DNA of 64,000 nucleotides from Aureobasidium sp. EXF-3400. Taxonomy: Eukaryota > Ascomycota > Dothideomycetes > Dothideales > Saccotheciaceae. Within the stretch, counting starts at the first letter, position 1; every line of letters begins with the position of its first letter. Positions 41,189-51,918 of this stretch are shown here, piece by piece. Location: NCBI GenBank assembly GCA_024195585.1, contig SWBL01000046.1, positions 1-64,000 of the forward strand. The letters run 5' to 3'. The notes under the pieces were generated by a model that made no database searches, had not been told where the DNA came from, and saw only the letters and a list, made by a program, of their open reading frames with translations. The position numbers were made by a program, and so were the translations under genes.

Positions 41189-44100
41189 ATGGAGACGAGC
41201 AGAAGGCTGCGAGGAGGAGGGATCCCTCAGCCTCAGCCTCGTTCGCAACCGCGCCCGCTGCCTCCTTCTTTGTCCTTGTATCCGAGTACCAGCAGCTCCG
41301 CTGCCCAATCGTCCCTGCCTCTGAACCGAGTGCATGCCCCATTGCCTGCTACTCCTCCTCCCGGCCATTCGCACCTGGCACACAATGCTCCTTCCCCTCC
41401 TCTGACGCCTTCACTGCCGTCAGATCCTCCGCAATTGCGGCCCGAGTCGTGGCAGTCGGTCACGCAAGACTCTGTTCTGGACAATCTGCTGTTGTCCTTT
41501 GATCGAATGATGCCTGGTTCTGCTGCTGGCCCACCCGAGCACCGTCCGAATATGCCTCATATCCACGGCGACGGCTTTGATACGACCAGTACGAGTACGA
41601 CCTTCACCCCGCCGAGAGCCCTGCAACGCCTGCAACAACGCGTGCGAGGTCACACATACTCGTCCTCTGCGTCGCACGACTCCGACACCATCAGCAACAA
41701 CTCGCAGCTCACCGCCCGCATTCGCACAAACAGCCACTCCGACTCACGCCCTTCTACTGTTCAGAGTGTCGACTACGGCTACGGCCAGGTCCTCGGCACT
41801 ACACGTATCGGTGGACACGACAAATCCGACCCACGTACACAAGGCACTCCTGAGGTTGTTTCCAATGGCATTCTCGACCGCGGCCGCCCCATCCCCAGCA
41901 TGTTCAGCACCTACGAAGTCCATTGCCCTGAACCAAGAGTCCCTGGTGGACCATCAAAATCAAACACAACCAAAGAGCCGGTCTCTACAAACAACTCTGA
42001 TATCCCGCAGAGCATCCGCGACCAAGCCCTAGAATTTGTGCGACAGTCCAACATGCGTGCCCAATCGCCTTCGAATATGCTCGAACAACCTCCGACCAAT
42101 TCTTCTGCATCCATAGCATCCTCGCTCTCCAAACAATCTTCTGCTCACGATACTCCGAAAGAGCGCCCTGGTTTCTTCAGGCGAGTCTTTGGTTCTTCAA
42201 CTCGCACCAATTCCTTCCCGGACCAGCAGAGGCCTACTATTAGGGATCACTCAGCCCACAGTGTTGAGACCACTGCACCAGCTGTGCCTGCGAAGACTCA
42301 GGCCAACTTTACTGATCCTCCTCAAAATGTTGTCACTAAGAAAGCCTCCTTTTTCAGACGTCGTAAGAAATCGATGACCGATGCTCCTCCGCCTCCACCC
42401 TTGCCGAATTCTGTTGTATCCGCTTCTCATCTCCAAGACGAACCTCAACCTGTAAGTCCAGGTGCAAGCAGTCTCCGAATGGTCATGGATCGCTATTTCG
42501 GCGATTCTGATTGTCAGTTGAACAAGACTGACTCTAACCATTCTAAGCCTGTCGATACTCCCGTTAGCCGACCCACTCGAACCAGCATTCTCAGCCATGA
42601 CACGGACGAGTCCTCGGAACTCGACATGTTCCACTCCGGATATACCCCTCCACCGGATGCATCTATACGAAGAGTGGGAGTAGAACCGCTGGAACCTCGA
42701 GCAGGCGGAATTAGGGCTGTAACCTCGAGTGCTCAGCAAAAGTCCTTCACTAGTCCAAAACTGGATGATATGGAGCGTAATTTCGGTGGAGTGAACGAGC
42801 GCCTACAAACTGGAATTGCGCGTCCGAACCTGGCCCAGAGCAACTCGTTCTTATCTGATAAGAGCGATGCTGATGACAGCCAAGCTCCATCCATCATCTC
42901 TGCTGTCAGCGAAACCTATATCGAATCCTCAGGCACGTTCAGTCCTGTTTCACCAATTGCCACCCCAGCAGAGAGATTCGTCACATCTCCAACTTCTGAC
43001 ATGGAAAGAGAACCCGTATCGCCTAGGTCACACTTCTTTGAGCACAACCGCGATAGTCTTGGTCTACCGATTGAAGGCGTCAGAGCGCCACAAAGCTATG
43101 TTGTGTCTAATGACGACAGTGACCTGCCTTCATTCCAGGTTGATGGTCACACTGTTCGTCCATCGGTCGAGGTCGCCCGTGGTATGCTCGGTACCATCGA
43201 TGAGCCGACAGCTGACGAGCGAGAACGCGCTCGTCAAATATACCAGGGCGAAGAGCAAGAAATGCTCAAAGACGAAGCTGCTCCATGGCTTGGTGACAAG
43301 AACCCCGTCAGCGCTCGCACTCTGACCGCATATATGGACCTTTATGACTTTGCCAACCGGAACATTCTAAGTGGCTTACGCACGCTCTGCGATAGGCTCG
43401 TCTTGAAAGGAGAGAGCCAACAGGTTGACCGCATCTTGGATGCCTTTTCTAGAAGATGGGACGAATGCAACCCTCAGAACGGCTTCAAGGGGCCAGGTGT
43501 AGTACATGCCATCTGCTATGCGCTTTTACTGCTTAACACTGATCAACACATGGCCGATATTCAACACAAGATGACACGATCCGAGTTCATCAAGAATACC
43601 ATGCCTGCGGTCAAATCGGCTGCAGAGAGTGCGACCATCAGACCCTCTCGTTCTCAAAGGCCTTCTTTGCCTTGGTCAGATACCACACCCAAGTCACCTG
43701 ATGATGACGACCGTAGTTCTGTCGATTTCCGAAGATCGACCAAGCGCCTCTCATTCAGACCGGGTATGGGCAGGTTCGAAACTGATCCTGGCCCGGCTGA
43801 AAATGCAGAATTCGGCTCAATGAATCATATGGTCAACCGTCCGTTCGATGGTCCTGAGCATAAATGGTTGTCAGAAGTTGAGTCAGTACTCAAAGCGTTT
43901 TACGGCTCGATTGTTTCTTTGGCTCTTCCTCTACATGGTTCTCAGAAGTCAAAAGAACACCCCGGCTCTTCCCACAGCCCCGCAAACCTCACTGTTGCAG
44001 GGAATCTAAGACGTACTGGTTCGATCATATCCAAGGCACCTTCTGAGGGCTTCTCCTATCGAAGCAAGAGGAACAACAGCGCTCTATCGTCCCATTGGAA

Positions 44101-45469
44101 CGCAACCAACAACAGGTCGAGACAGAAGGTATACTCTGCTTCGACCGTTGGCTCAACCCGAACGTCGATCGACGATGGCCGATCTGTTTGGAGTCCATCT
44201 GCACAAAGCAGTATGTGGAGCAAGATATCCATGGGCAGGACCCAGACCACGATGAGTGTTGAAAGCTTTGCTGTGCATCCAGACTTCAAGCAGAGCTTAG
44301 GATTCACCAACGCATTGTCGCAAGCAATTATCCGAGAGAGTGCAGGTGATACTGAATCGGTCATGAAAATTGGTACAGTGCTTGAAGATGAAAGCCTGGA
44401 GTTGGCTGGTGCGCCCTGGGCCAAAGAAGGCATGGTTAAGCACAAACACCACCTGGATGGTCCTGAGAAGAAAGCCAAGGAGCGTAGCTGGAGTGAAACT
44501 TTTGCTGTGGTCGAGAAGGGGTATTTGCACCTGTTCAACTTCAACAGGACTACAACAAAGATCAACGACATGCGTAGCACTAAGCGTCAGCTACCAAAGA
44601 CAGGCAAAGCGGCTAGTGTGGCGCCGTCTGTCGTGGGTGGCGGTAACTGGACTGACAACGCGGACGAAACTGATCAGTTCCTTCTGAGGCAATCTCTTGC
44701 GACTGTTCTACCACACCCGGGCTATAGTAAGACTCGTCCGCATGTTTGGGCGTTGAGCTTACCGACTGGAGCTGTTCATTTGTTCCATGTTGGCACCGCG
44801 GAGATCGCAGAAGAGTTCGTTTCTACGGTGAACTATTGGTCTGCGCGTCTGAGCAAAGAACCTTTAGTGGGTGGTGTTGACAACATCGAATACGGCTGGA
44901 GTGATAACATCATCAATCCTGCTCTCCTTGGCAACAGCAATGGAGATCCTGTTGCAAAGCCTCCATCCAGATCTGGAGGCAGTCACGCATACTCGGCATC
45001 TGTCAATAGTGTTGGCAAGCAGAGTATGCAATCGACAGTCCGTGGCTCTTTTGACCAGACGTTCGGATCAAGATCCAGACTACCTGGGGACCGCGCTCAG
45101 ATCGCTGATTGGAAGCCTCCCGCAGCCTCGATGCTGCCCTCACAGCTGCTCGAGATTGATCAACTTCGCAGTCTCAAAGCATATGTGGCTTCTGTAGAGA
45201 TTGAACTGGAGCGCCACAATGAGTTGCGAAGTGCTGTGAACCTTGCTTACACGAACCACTACGGCCAGAACTGGAACAAGGTCACGGGCAACTGGGAGAA
45301 GAAGAGCGCTTATCTTCTGCGCGAAGTCGTCAAGTTCAGGACTTATATCGAAGCTCTTGAACGGGCCGGTCGCGAGAAAGAAAAGGTCTACGAGGAGCGC
45401 CATGCTCGCGAACAAGAAAGAGCCGCCCTTGGCTCCAAGGATGGAAAGAAGGAGAACATCAAAGCATGA
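41189..45469 (+). CDS. Sec7-PH domain ARF guanine nucleotide exchange factor
   Basis: An intronless frame of 1426 residues, the longest in the window. Residues 1-660 are disordered, Ser/Pro/Thr-rich, with several poly-Pro and basic patches. A Sec7 domain spans about 670-810. It starts at 'TADERERARQIYQGEEQEML' and carries the exchange loop 'LVLKGESQQVDRILDAFSRR' with the catalytic Glu at 742, followed by 'YALLLLNTDQHMADI'. After a second low-complexity stretch, a PH domain lies at about 1081-1240 ('KEGMVKHKHH', 'FAVVEKGYLHLFNF', 'VHLFHVGTAEIAEEFVSTVN'). A C-terminal coiled coil is at about 1325-1425. Sec7 then PH then coiled coil is the EFA6/Syt1 arrangement. Such proteins load GTP on ARF GTPases at the plasma membrane or Golgi. 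Absence of introns over 4.3 kb is notable here. Confidence 0.92.
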   Translation: METSRRLRGGGIPQPQPRSQPRPLPPSLSLYPSTSSSAAQSSLPLNRVHAPLPATPPPGHSHLAHNAPSPPLTPSLPSDPPQLRPESWQSVTQDSVLDNLLLSFDRMMPGSAAGPPEHRPNMPHIHGDGFDTTSTSTTFTPPRALQRLQQRVRGHTYSSSASHDSDTISNNSQLTARIRTNSHSDSRPSTVQSVDYGYGQVLGTTRIGGHDKSDPRTQGTPEVVSNGILDRGRPIPSMFSTYEVHCPEPRVPGGPSKSNTTKEPVSTNNSDIPQSIRDQALEFVRQSNMRAQSPSNMLEQPPTNSSASIASSLSKQSSAHDTPKERPGFFRRVFGSSTRTNSFPDQQRPTIRDHSAHSVETTAPAVPAKTQANFTDPPQNVVTKKASFFRRRKKSMTDAPPPPPLPNSVVSASHLQDEPQPVSPGASSLRMVMDRYFGDSDCQLNKTDSNHSKPVDTPVSRPTRTSILSHDTDESSELDMFHSGYTPPPDASIRRVGVEPLEPRAGGIRAVTSSAQQKSFTSPKLDDMERNFGGVNERLQTGIARPNLAQSNSFLSDKSDADDSQAPSIISAVSETYIESSGTFSPVSPIATPAERFVTSPTSDMEREPVSPRSHFFEHNRDSLGLPIEGVRAPQSYVVSNDDSDLPSFQVDGHTVRPSVEVARGMLGTIDEPTADERERARQIYQGEEQEMLKDEAAPWLGDKNPVSARTLTAYMDLYDFANRNILSGLRTLCDRLVLKGESQQVDRILDAFSRRWDECNPQNGFKGPGVVHAICYALLLLNTDQHMADIQHKMTRSEFIKNTMPAVKSAAESATIRPSRSQRPSLPWSDTTPKSPDDDDRSSVDFRRSTKRLSFRPGMGRFETDPGPAENAEFGSMNHMVNRPFDGPEHKWLSEVESVLKAFYGSIVSLALPLHGSQKSKEHPGSSHSPANLTVAGNLRRTGSIISKAPSEGFSYRSKRNNSALSSHWNATNNRSRQKVYSASTVGSTRTSIDDGRSVWSPSAQSSMWSKISMGRTQTTMSVESFAVHPDFKQSLGFTNALSQAIIRESAGDTESVMKIGTVLEDESLELAGAPWAKEGMVKHKHHLDGPEKKAKERSWSETFAVVEKGYLHLFNFNRTTTKINDMRSTKRQLPKTGKAASVAPSVVGGGNWTDNADETDQFLLRQSLATVLPHPGYSKTRPHVWALSLPTGAVHLFHVGTAEIAEEFVSTVNYWSARLSKEPLVGGVDNIEYGWSDNIINPALLGNSNGDPVAKPPSRSGGSHAYSASVNSVGKQSMQSTVRGSFDQTFGSRSRLPGDRAQIADWKPPAASMLPSQLLEIDQLRSLKAYVASVEIELERHNELRSAVNLAYTNHYGQNWNKVTGNWEKKSAYLLREVVKFRTYIEALERAGREKEKVYEERHAREQERAALGSKDGKKENIKA

Positions 45470-46744
45470 TCGAAGTCACTCCAGCCATCTCGAGCCCCCG
45501 ACATACTTTGCCCCGAGAGGCCAGATGACCTCTGTTTTCTCTTTTCTCCAACAACCTTTTTTTTTCCTTTGTTTTATCGAGAGATGCTTACGTTTTGGCT
45601 TTCTGCTTCTTTTTTTTTTTTCTGTTTCAATCATGCATGTTTGTCACGTCGAGGATACCCCGCTTACTCATTGTTGTTTTCTTCTTCACTTCGTCTCTAT
45701 TGCATAATGCATAAACAACACTTTCTTATCATAATTTATTCAATTCTTACGAGCACCGTTATAGAGAACCAGATTACTCTCTCTCTCTCCCGAACTAGAA
45801 TGAAGTGTTTTGTTACCGAATGTCGATTTATAGAGCTTTTTGTGAGATTTTCTGGTGCCAATAAATACTCTAGAGTCTATTTCAGCAAAAGTGAGGTGAG
45901 GCAGCTTGATTGTTCTTGGCTTTTGATTCAGGGGATCGATTCTACTCTGTTACTAAAAGTCTTGATCAGAAAAAGGGTCTGCCTATTTCTATAGACATCA
46001 AGGGGATATTCGTATATTAGTTAGTACTACTCGTGGTTGGGAGAAACAACTTTGTCAAGTTTGGATATGCTAATATAGAAACGTATTGATGGAGCGAAAC
46101 CGTGGTCAAAAGGTCGAGAAAAAGCTCACAAAAAAAGATTGCATTATTGCAGCGATCCAGTGAGAAACGTGCAAGGAAGAAAGGAAGGGCCAAACAAAAC
46201 AACCACCCAAGTAAATCGCTCCTTCTAAACTAATACTTCTTAAGAAGAAGTGAAGAAGCAAGGCAGTACAAAAAGCAAGAAAGATGTGATTTGATTAGGG
46301 TGGCTAATCAGCCAGACAATAAATCAGATACTCTGGCACAAAAGGAAACAACAAAACAGGGGAAGAAAAAAACATTTGAGTGGAAACAAACAAGAAACAT
46401 AACGATAAAAGGCCAGAAAAGCATGTGAAATCAGAAAACCAAAGCGATTCAAAACATAGATTGGTTTCGAGAGACTGTTTTCTGGGCCCTGGTGGCTTTG
46501 CAAGGGGCCCAGAATAGATGAGACGAAGCTTCTTCTGAGCTCTGATGACCGGATACTTCTGGTGAAGGGCGGGATATGTTCTTTGTGGTAGGTGTCAAGG
46601 CGCCTGGTTGGAAGCGATATGGCAACGATCCTCTTGGTCACCGCTCTCTACAGTATGTAGGGTAGGTATTTCAAGTAATCCAAGGAACCAGCTGATTTAT
46701 CATTCTTGGCGCCACCACCTTCTTGATCATCATCTACTCGATCA
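45470..46744. other. Convergent spacer, 1.3 kb
   Basis: Between the convergent ARF-GEF and kinase genes. It has strong T-runs at 45556-45565 and 45609-45619 (3' UTR) and A-rich stretches toward 46400. No gene seen. Confidence 0.5.
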
Positions 46745-48573
46745 TCAACAAATGGACAAGAACGGCGGACTTGAGGATCGCGGACCATCTTCACCATCAT
46801 CACCATTATTGCCTTCGACGGCAGTTCCAGAAGTTGCTATTCCCAATTTCTCAAGGTCAATACTAGCAGTGTGGCCCTTCAAGTAAGGTGTACCATCTCG
46901 GAGCAAACCATAGTCGACATCGTAGACAAAAGTGCCATTCTCGTCTCTCAATGGAAACGGTTCCGTAGACCACATATTGTTATAAATGTTGTATTCGAGG
47001 TCGAATCGTTCTTCGGGGAGGACTCCAAGCTCGAGGAACTTTGCTCGTTTAGCGGGTTCCCATGCTCGCAGGTAAGTTTGTGCTTCTTCGAGGCGCTTTC
47101 GCTTCTTCGTCGCTGCCTCGGTCTCTGCAGGCGTTGGTGGTGTGTCTTTTGGCGGAGGCTTTGAAGCTTTCTCTTCGTCGTGTTTTCGTTGTTGCTCCTC
47201 GAACCATGCATCGTTGCCAAAAGTGTCCATACCATGAACGTGTCGCAGGAATGTGGGACTTTTTGTGATGGTTCGCAGGACTCCTCCTGAAGGGGGTCGC
47301 TTTGACGGATCAAATTTTAAACATCGGGACAATAATCGTCTCAGGTCAGTCGAATAGTTCTGACCAGGAAGCTCGCCCTGCCAGTTCAGGATCTCAGGTT
47401 CCATTTCCTCGTGCTTCTTTCCAAGACGATAACGAATCTCATCGGGTTGCGGAGTCAACTTCATCATTGATTCGGCCACTCTTGCAATCTGCCAAACGTT
47501 CGTCCAGTCATTGCACCCCATATTTTGAAGAGAGTGGTCGTCGTACACATAGGGTGCGTATACCTCCGGCGGTACGTAGCCAGTCGTCGTTTGGCAGCTT
47601 AATTTGGATTTGCGATTCTGTTCATCGTCAGAGTTGGTTAAGCCTAGATCAAATAAAGTCAGCAAGTCTCTCGAAGTGTGTATCGGCGCACTATGAGTCT
47701 CCTTGGGTATGCTACCGTTTTGAAATACCTCTTGAGCAGCCTCGACTGCATGGCATAGGATTAAGCAGGCCCAATAGGTGATACATAGTGGTTGTACAGC
47801 GGGTCAAACTTACATCCGCCTCCGAGATCAGCGATGTGAGGGCGAGGATAGATAGGAAAGGCCGACGTGCGTGAGGGTGCAGCAAGTAATATGTTTTCGG
47901 GTTTCATATCGAAAACGACAATAATGTCTGATTTAGTAGATCCCTCGCGCTTTTGAGCTTGCTCTTTCAACTGCACAGCTCCACTAAACAAGCAGTGGAG
48001 AGTGTGCCAGATAAAGGGTTCGGGTATCGCCTTGCGTGCTTTCCGGTGAGTATATATCAGGTCGAACAAAGTCCCGTAATCATACAGGGGCATGTATAGT
48101 CTCCAGTGATTGTATTCGGGTGCTCTGAGACTAGGTTCCTTTTTTGAAAAGCCCCACAGGGGCACGGAGAAGATCTCTTCTTTCGAATTAGGCTCAGTCA
48201 TCATGCCTTGCAGATAAGCTTCCTTGCAGAATCTCTTGTCGCTGCGAGCATGACCTAGCGCACGCTCTGGATCAACGTCAAAGTCGAGGCCTTTGCGAAC
48301 GAGCTGCTTGTAGACATTTCGATAGAAACCCTTCTCTTCGGTAGAGTGCCTGTCGAAGCTATGTTTGATGGCGCATTGTTTGAGGGGCTTGTTGGTTGCG
48401 TTGTCGATCATAATCCACAAGGTGACCTCGCCATAAGAGCCTCCACCGAGTCTATAGCCGCCGATCCAGGTTGTACCGAGCGGTGGAGCTGGGAGGACGT
48501 CGAGATATTGAAGGCCGTCGGAGTCTGCGAGAATGGCGGCTTTCTGTGCACTACTGAGTGGCGGTGGAGCCAT
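46745..48573 (-). CDS. Atypical protein kinase-like protein
   Basis: Spliced model: exons 48573-47814 and 47745-46745, 586 residues. The 68-base intron has donor GTAAGT and acceptor TGCAG and lies just after the DLG motif. Kinase elements: glycine loop GGGSYG (43-48), 'CAIK' with K70, 'MPLYDYGTLFDLI' hinge, catalytic segment 'VFDMKPENILL' with D222, K224 and N227, and 'HIADLGG' with D249 in place of DFG. The HRD arginine is replaced (VFD). A second 'LFDLGL' appears after a 45-residue insert, followed by 'TTGYVPPEV' as the activation-segment end. The lobe end 'LRRLLSRCLKFDPSKRP' is canonical. The C-terminal 180 residues are charged with an Arg/Lys/Glu helix. Fungi hold many such expanded kinases; targets are unknown. 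Activity is plausible as the three key residues remain. Confidence 0.85.
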
Positions 48574-49305
48574 GCTGGCTGAAGTGATAGTATACTGGTT
48601 AGATTGGGGAGGAGGAGTTGAACATGTTCGAGTGCAAAAGTTGTCTGAATAGACTCCAGGTCATGACGATAGCTTTGTCCGCTTCCGGTCATGATGATTG
48701 TGCTTTGTACTGTGTACTCGAAAAAATTGAACAGACAAAGACTAGAAAGAGTGGTGAGCATTCAGCACGACAATGAAGTGAGATGTGCTGGCTAGTCAAT
48801 GTTTTGATGAAGCATTTCCGCATCCGGACATGTCAATCGAGTCGAGCGAGCAGAGCTTAGACAAGCTCGGAGGAGTACAGCTCGTAAGCTCAGACACACA
48901 TCAAGACATAGTTGATATGTATCGATGAGTTAGAGGCAGAGGAGGAGGATATGGTCAGGCGTCATGGTAAGAAAGTGGTGCTGGTAAAGACCAGGCTATC
49001 TTGGCCAGAAGCTCCACAGGTACTCAAATCAAGCGACTCTTTCATCGTCGAAGGCAGAAGATGTAAGTAAGGGCTAGAGCATGGCAGTAACAATAAGCCG
49101 GCAACAAGAATCCAATACAAAGGTTGATGGAATGATTGGAAAGAGGTGCCGCCCACTTGGAAAGAGGTACCCACCATGGGTCGCGCTCACCGCCTTTGTC
49201 GGCAGACCCCAGATTGTGGCCGAAACATCGTCATTCCATCAATCTCGACTTTGAAAGCAGCAGCAGACAGTCCAGTCCAAAACACACATATACATACCAA
49301 CCATC
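48574..49305. promoter_or_regulatory. Divergent promoter region
   Basis: 730 bases between the kinase (minus) and clpP (plus). No gene or strong motif recognised. Confidence 0.4.
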
Positions 49306-50076
49306 ATGACGATACCGCTACTACCACGCCTCAGCGCACAATGCGCCCTCAAGACCATAGCCACAGCCACACGCGCGCCCCTCACAACAACAGCAACAAG
49401 AAGCTTCACCTCACTCCCGCCCTACCCACCCACAAACCGCGACACTCCCGCCCGACCACCACGAGCCGCCATGCCCATGCCCTTCGTTACCGAGACCGTT
49501 GGTGGAGGCTGGCACACCTACGATATCTTCTCGCGCCTCCTCAAAGAACGCATCATCTGTCTAAATGGCGAGGTCGACGAAACAATCTCTGCAAGCATAG
49601 TTGCTCAGCTACTATTCCTCGAAGCCGATGCACCGCAAAAGCCTATATCTTTGTACATCAACTCGCCGGGAGGTATTGTCACGGCTGGATTGGCCATCTA
49701 CGATACCATGACGTATATTCGCAGTCCCGTCAGCACCATCTGTATGGGCCAGGCTGCTAGTATGGGCAGTTTGTTGCTGTGTGGAGGTGCAGAGGGCCAG
49801 AGATATACTCTCCCGCATAGCAGGATTATGATTCACCAAGTCAGTGGTGGATACCAGGGTCAAGCTTCCGACATCGCCATCCATGCAAAGGAGATTTTGC
49901 GTGTGCGCGAGCAGTTGAATGAGATCTATCTCAGACACTTGACAAAAAAGCATACCATGGAGGAGATCCAAAAGTACATGGAGAGAGACTACTTCATGGG
50001 TGCCAAGGAAGCTCTTGAGTTCGGTATTGTGGACAAGATCTTAGAGAGGAGAGAGCAGGTTGGCGAGGCACGATAG
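49306..50076 (+). CDS. clpP: Mitochondrial ATP-dependent Clp protease proteolytic subunit
   Basis: An intronless protein of 256 residues. The first 55 residues are rich in Arg, Thr and Ala without acids, a mitochondrial targeting leader, so it should act in the matrix with a ClpX partner. The catalytic Ser152 is in '[13 protein letters not shown]', His177 in '[20 protein letters not shown]' and Asp228 in 'MERDYFM'. The Ser to His spacing of 25 equals that of bacterial ClpP; the His to Asp spacing is two residues longer. '[18 protein letters not shown]' and '[12 protein letters not shown]' are typical. Baker's yeast lacks ClpP, whereas filamentous fungi such as Podospora keep it. Confidence 0.96.
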   Translation: MTIPLLPRLSAQCALKTIATATRAPLTTTATRSFTSLPPYPPTNRDTPARPPRAAMPMPFVTETVGGGWHTYDIFSRLLKERIICLNGEVDETISASIVAQLLFLEADAPQKPISLYINSPGGIVTAGLAIYDTMTYIRSPVSTICMGQAASMGSLLLCGGAEGQRYTLPHSRIMIHQVSGGYQGQASDIAIHAKEILRVREQLNEIYLRHLTKKHTMEEIQKYMERDYFMGAKEALEFGIVDKILERREQVGEAR

Positions 50077-50649
50077 ACCAAACATTCGTCATGTCCGCAT
50101 GAGATACGGTTTCTGCGTGACAGGGTCGAGTATAACAACAATCGCCACTCTGTCATCGAACCCGACACATTGGGTCAAAGACGTTCCGTACCTAAGCCGA
50201 CCCACCAAACCAACATAGGAAAATTACCCATCCAAGTCCCGACTAGATCTTTTAAGACAAACCACAATCGATCTCACTACCTGTCACTACTTCACGATCA
50301 GCGTGCCATGGAACGTCTAATCTATCCTCTACACTCCGGACCCGCAGATGATGTCTTACCTGCATCCTGCAAAAAGCCCTAAGGCTGCCCGTAAGGCTGA
50401 AACATATATACTCAAACTCGACGTCGTAACCAACCCTGCCTATAGCTCATGCTCTTATATCTGTCCGTAGTAGAGTAGGCTACAACGTGAGGATAGTAGG
50501 TAAACAGATAAATGATGTATTGAAAATTCAAAGTCGGTATCTCGTAATCTACATGGGGTATATAAAAAGCTCAGAATAGAAAGACCAAAGAGAAGCTGGG
50601 GTGTTACAGATGTGTGTTTCGTGACAAATGAAAAAGGGAAGAATCCTGC
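50077..50649. other. Convergent spacer
   Basis: 573 bases between convergent stop codons, A/T-rich toward 50600; nothing seen. Confidence 0.5.
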
Positions 50650-51918
50650 TTAGACAACTTCCAGCAGAGACTCTTCACTGGATTGACTTCGTGATCGATG
50701 GGCAGTTGGACCCATCGCGTGCATTTCCATGGTTTCTCCAGTGGTGCTGGGTCTATTGGAGAAGATCTGCAACTCTCTGGTTACAGTGACAAAACCATCG
50801 TCTTTGGGACTCATGTTGTGGCCAGAGGTGATATAAGAGCCGGAAACGCCTTTGCTGCCATCCAATCCCATAGGAGTGCTTCTGGGAGTTCTACTTCGAG
50901 AAGATGTGAAGCCGGTTCGTGCCTTGTCGAACCAGAAGGCAAAGAGAGGGCGCAGGGTTGCCAGACAAGCGGCGGTGATACCGAGGCCGAGTTCAACGAT
51001 AGATACGATTCCGTAGTTGGGAGCGGAGATCAAGAGATCCTGCAGTGCCACGCCAATGACATCGACGTAGGCCAGACGCACAAGAGAGCAGATACTGCCC
51101 AGCACACCAAGACCAAGGATAGTGCATACCGTAATTTTCTGTTGCCTGTGCATCTGCGCAGCTCTAACGACGAAAATGGGAACTTCAAGCAAAGTCAGTC
51201 TTCGTGTTTCGAAGACGAAATAAGAGTCTCATGACTTACTGATTGCAAAGATCCAATCGGTGACCGCATTGAGTACTCCGTGGGTATAGTTGAGAGGTCG
51301 CAAGACGGTCCGGAATGGCAAGCATTTTCCTAACGCCTCGTTCTTGCCATAGTCTGCAGGGCTGCCGCATTGGAAGATGGCGACAAAAAGCCAAGCGGTT
51401 CCAAAGAGAGTATATAATGTCACGGAGCCAATGATGACCTGACGCTGCCACCGTTGGTTGACGACACGTAGGAAGAAAATCGCTAGACTGAGCTTGAAGA
51501 TGATGGTCGTCAGGATGTAAAGACCGAAGATGCAAACGACCAACTGAAAGCGTGGTTAGAAGTGTAGTATCCGTAGGATGTCAAGCAACATACTGTCAAG
51601 ATGTAATTCACGGTGTCTTGATCTGCAACGCCTGGGGGAACTATCTCTAGCCTCGCGATGGCAATGAGCAATGAAGTTGTTACGGCAAACAAGGCCTGCA
51701 AAGTCAGAATCGTATTCTAGGAACATGTATAAATCAGTACTCACCCAAGTCACCATCATAAGCCAATCGTCCCATCCAAACGAACGAATCATCCAGCCTC
51801 TGACATATATCCTAGCAATCACTGTGATGGCGGACAAAGCTAGAAATACAGCTGAGATTGCAAGCATGTCATAAGACTTGAGCTCATGGAGAGTCGGTGT
51901 CCCATTGGCCGCAGTCAT
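50650..51918 (-). CDS. Fungal rhodopsin-like seven-TM integral membrane protein
   Basis: A four-exon model: 51918-51745, 51695-51594, 51543-51240 and 51182-50650, 370 residues, introns 49 to 57 bases. The start at 51918 (MTAANGTPTLHEL) is the first ATG of the open frame. Seven hydrophobic segments span about residues 17-270. They include 'LAISAVFLALSAITVIARIY' (TM1), the family-typical 'SFGWDDWLMMVTW' (about 46-58), a helix with 'IIFKLSLAIFFLRV', and 'LGLGITAACLATLRPLF'. This order and the D-D-W motif define the fungal rhodopsin-domain/SAT4-type family. The last 90 residues are a Ser/Thr/Arg-rich cytosolic tail. Some members are GPCR-like (Pth11-type), but no CFEM domain is present. Ligand and function unknown. 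Confidence 0.88.

Noticed and set aside
49146..49760. 204-codon frame overlapping clpP
   Set aside because: It is in another frame of the same strand, His/Arg/Thr-rich from the leader's codon use, while clpP has all catalytic motifs.
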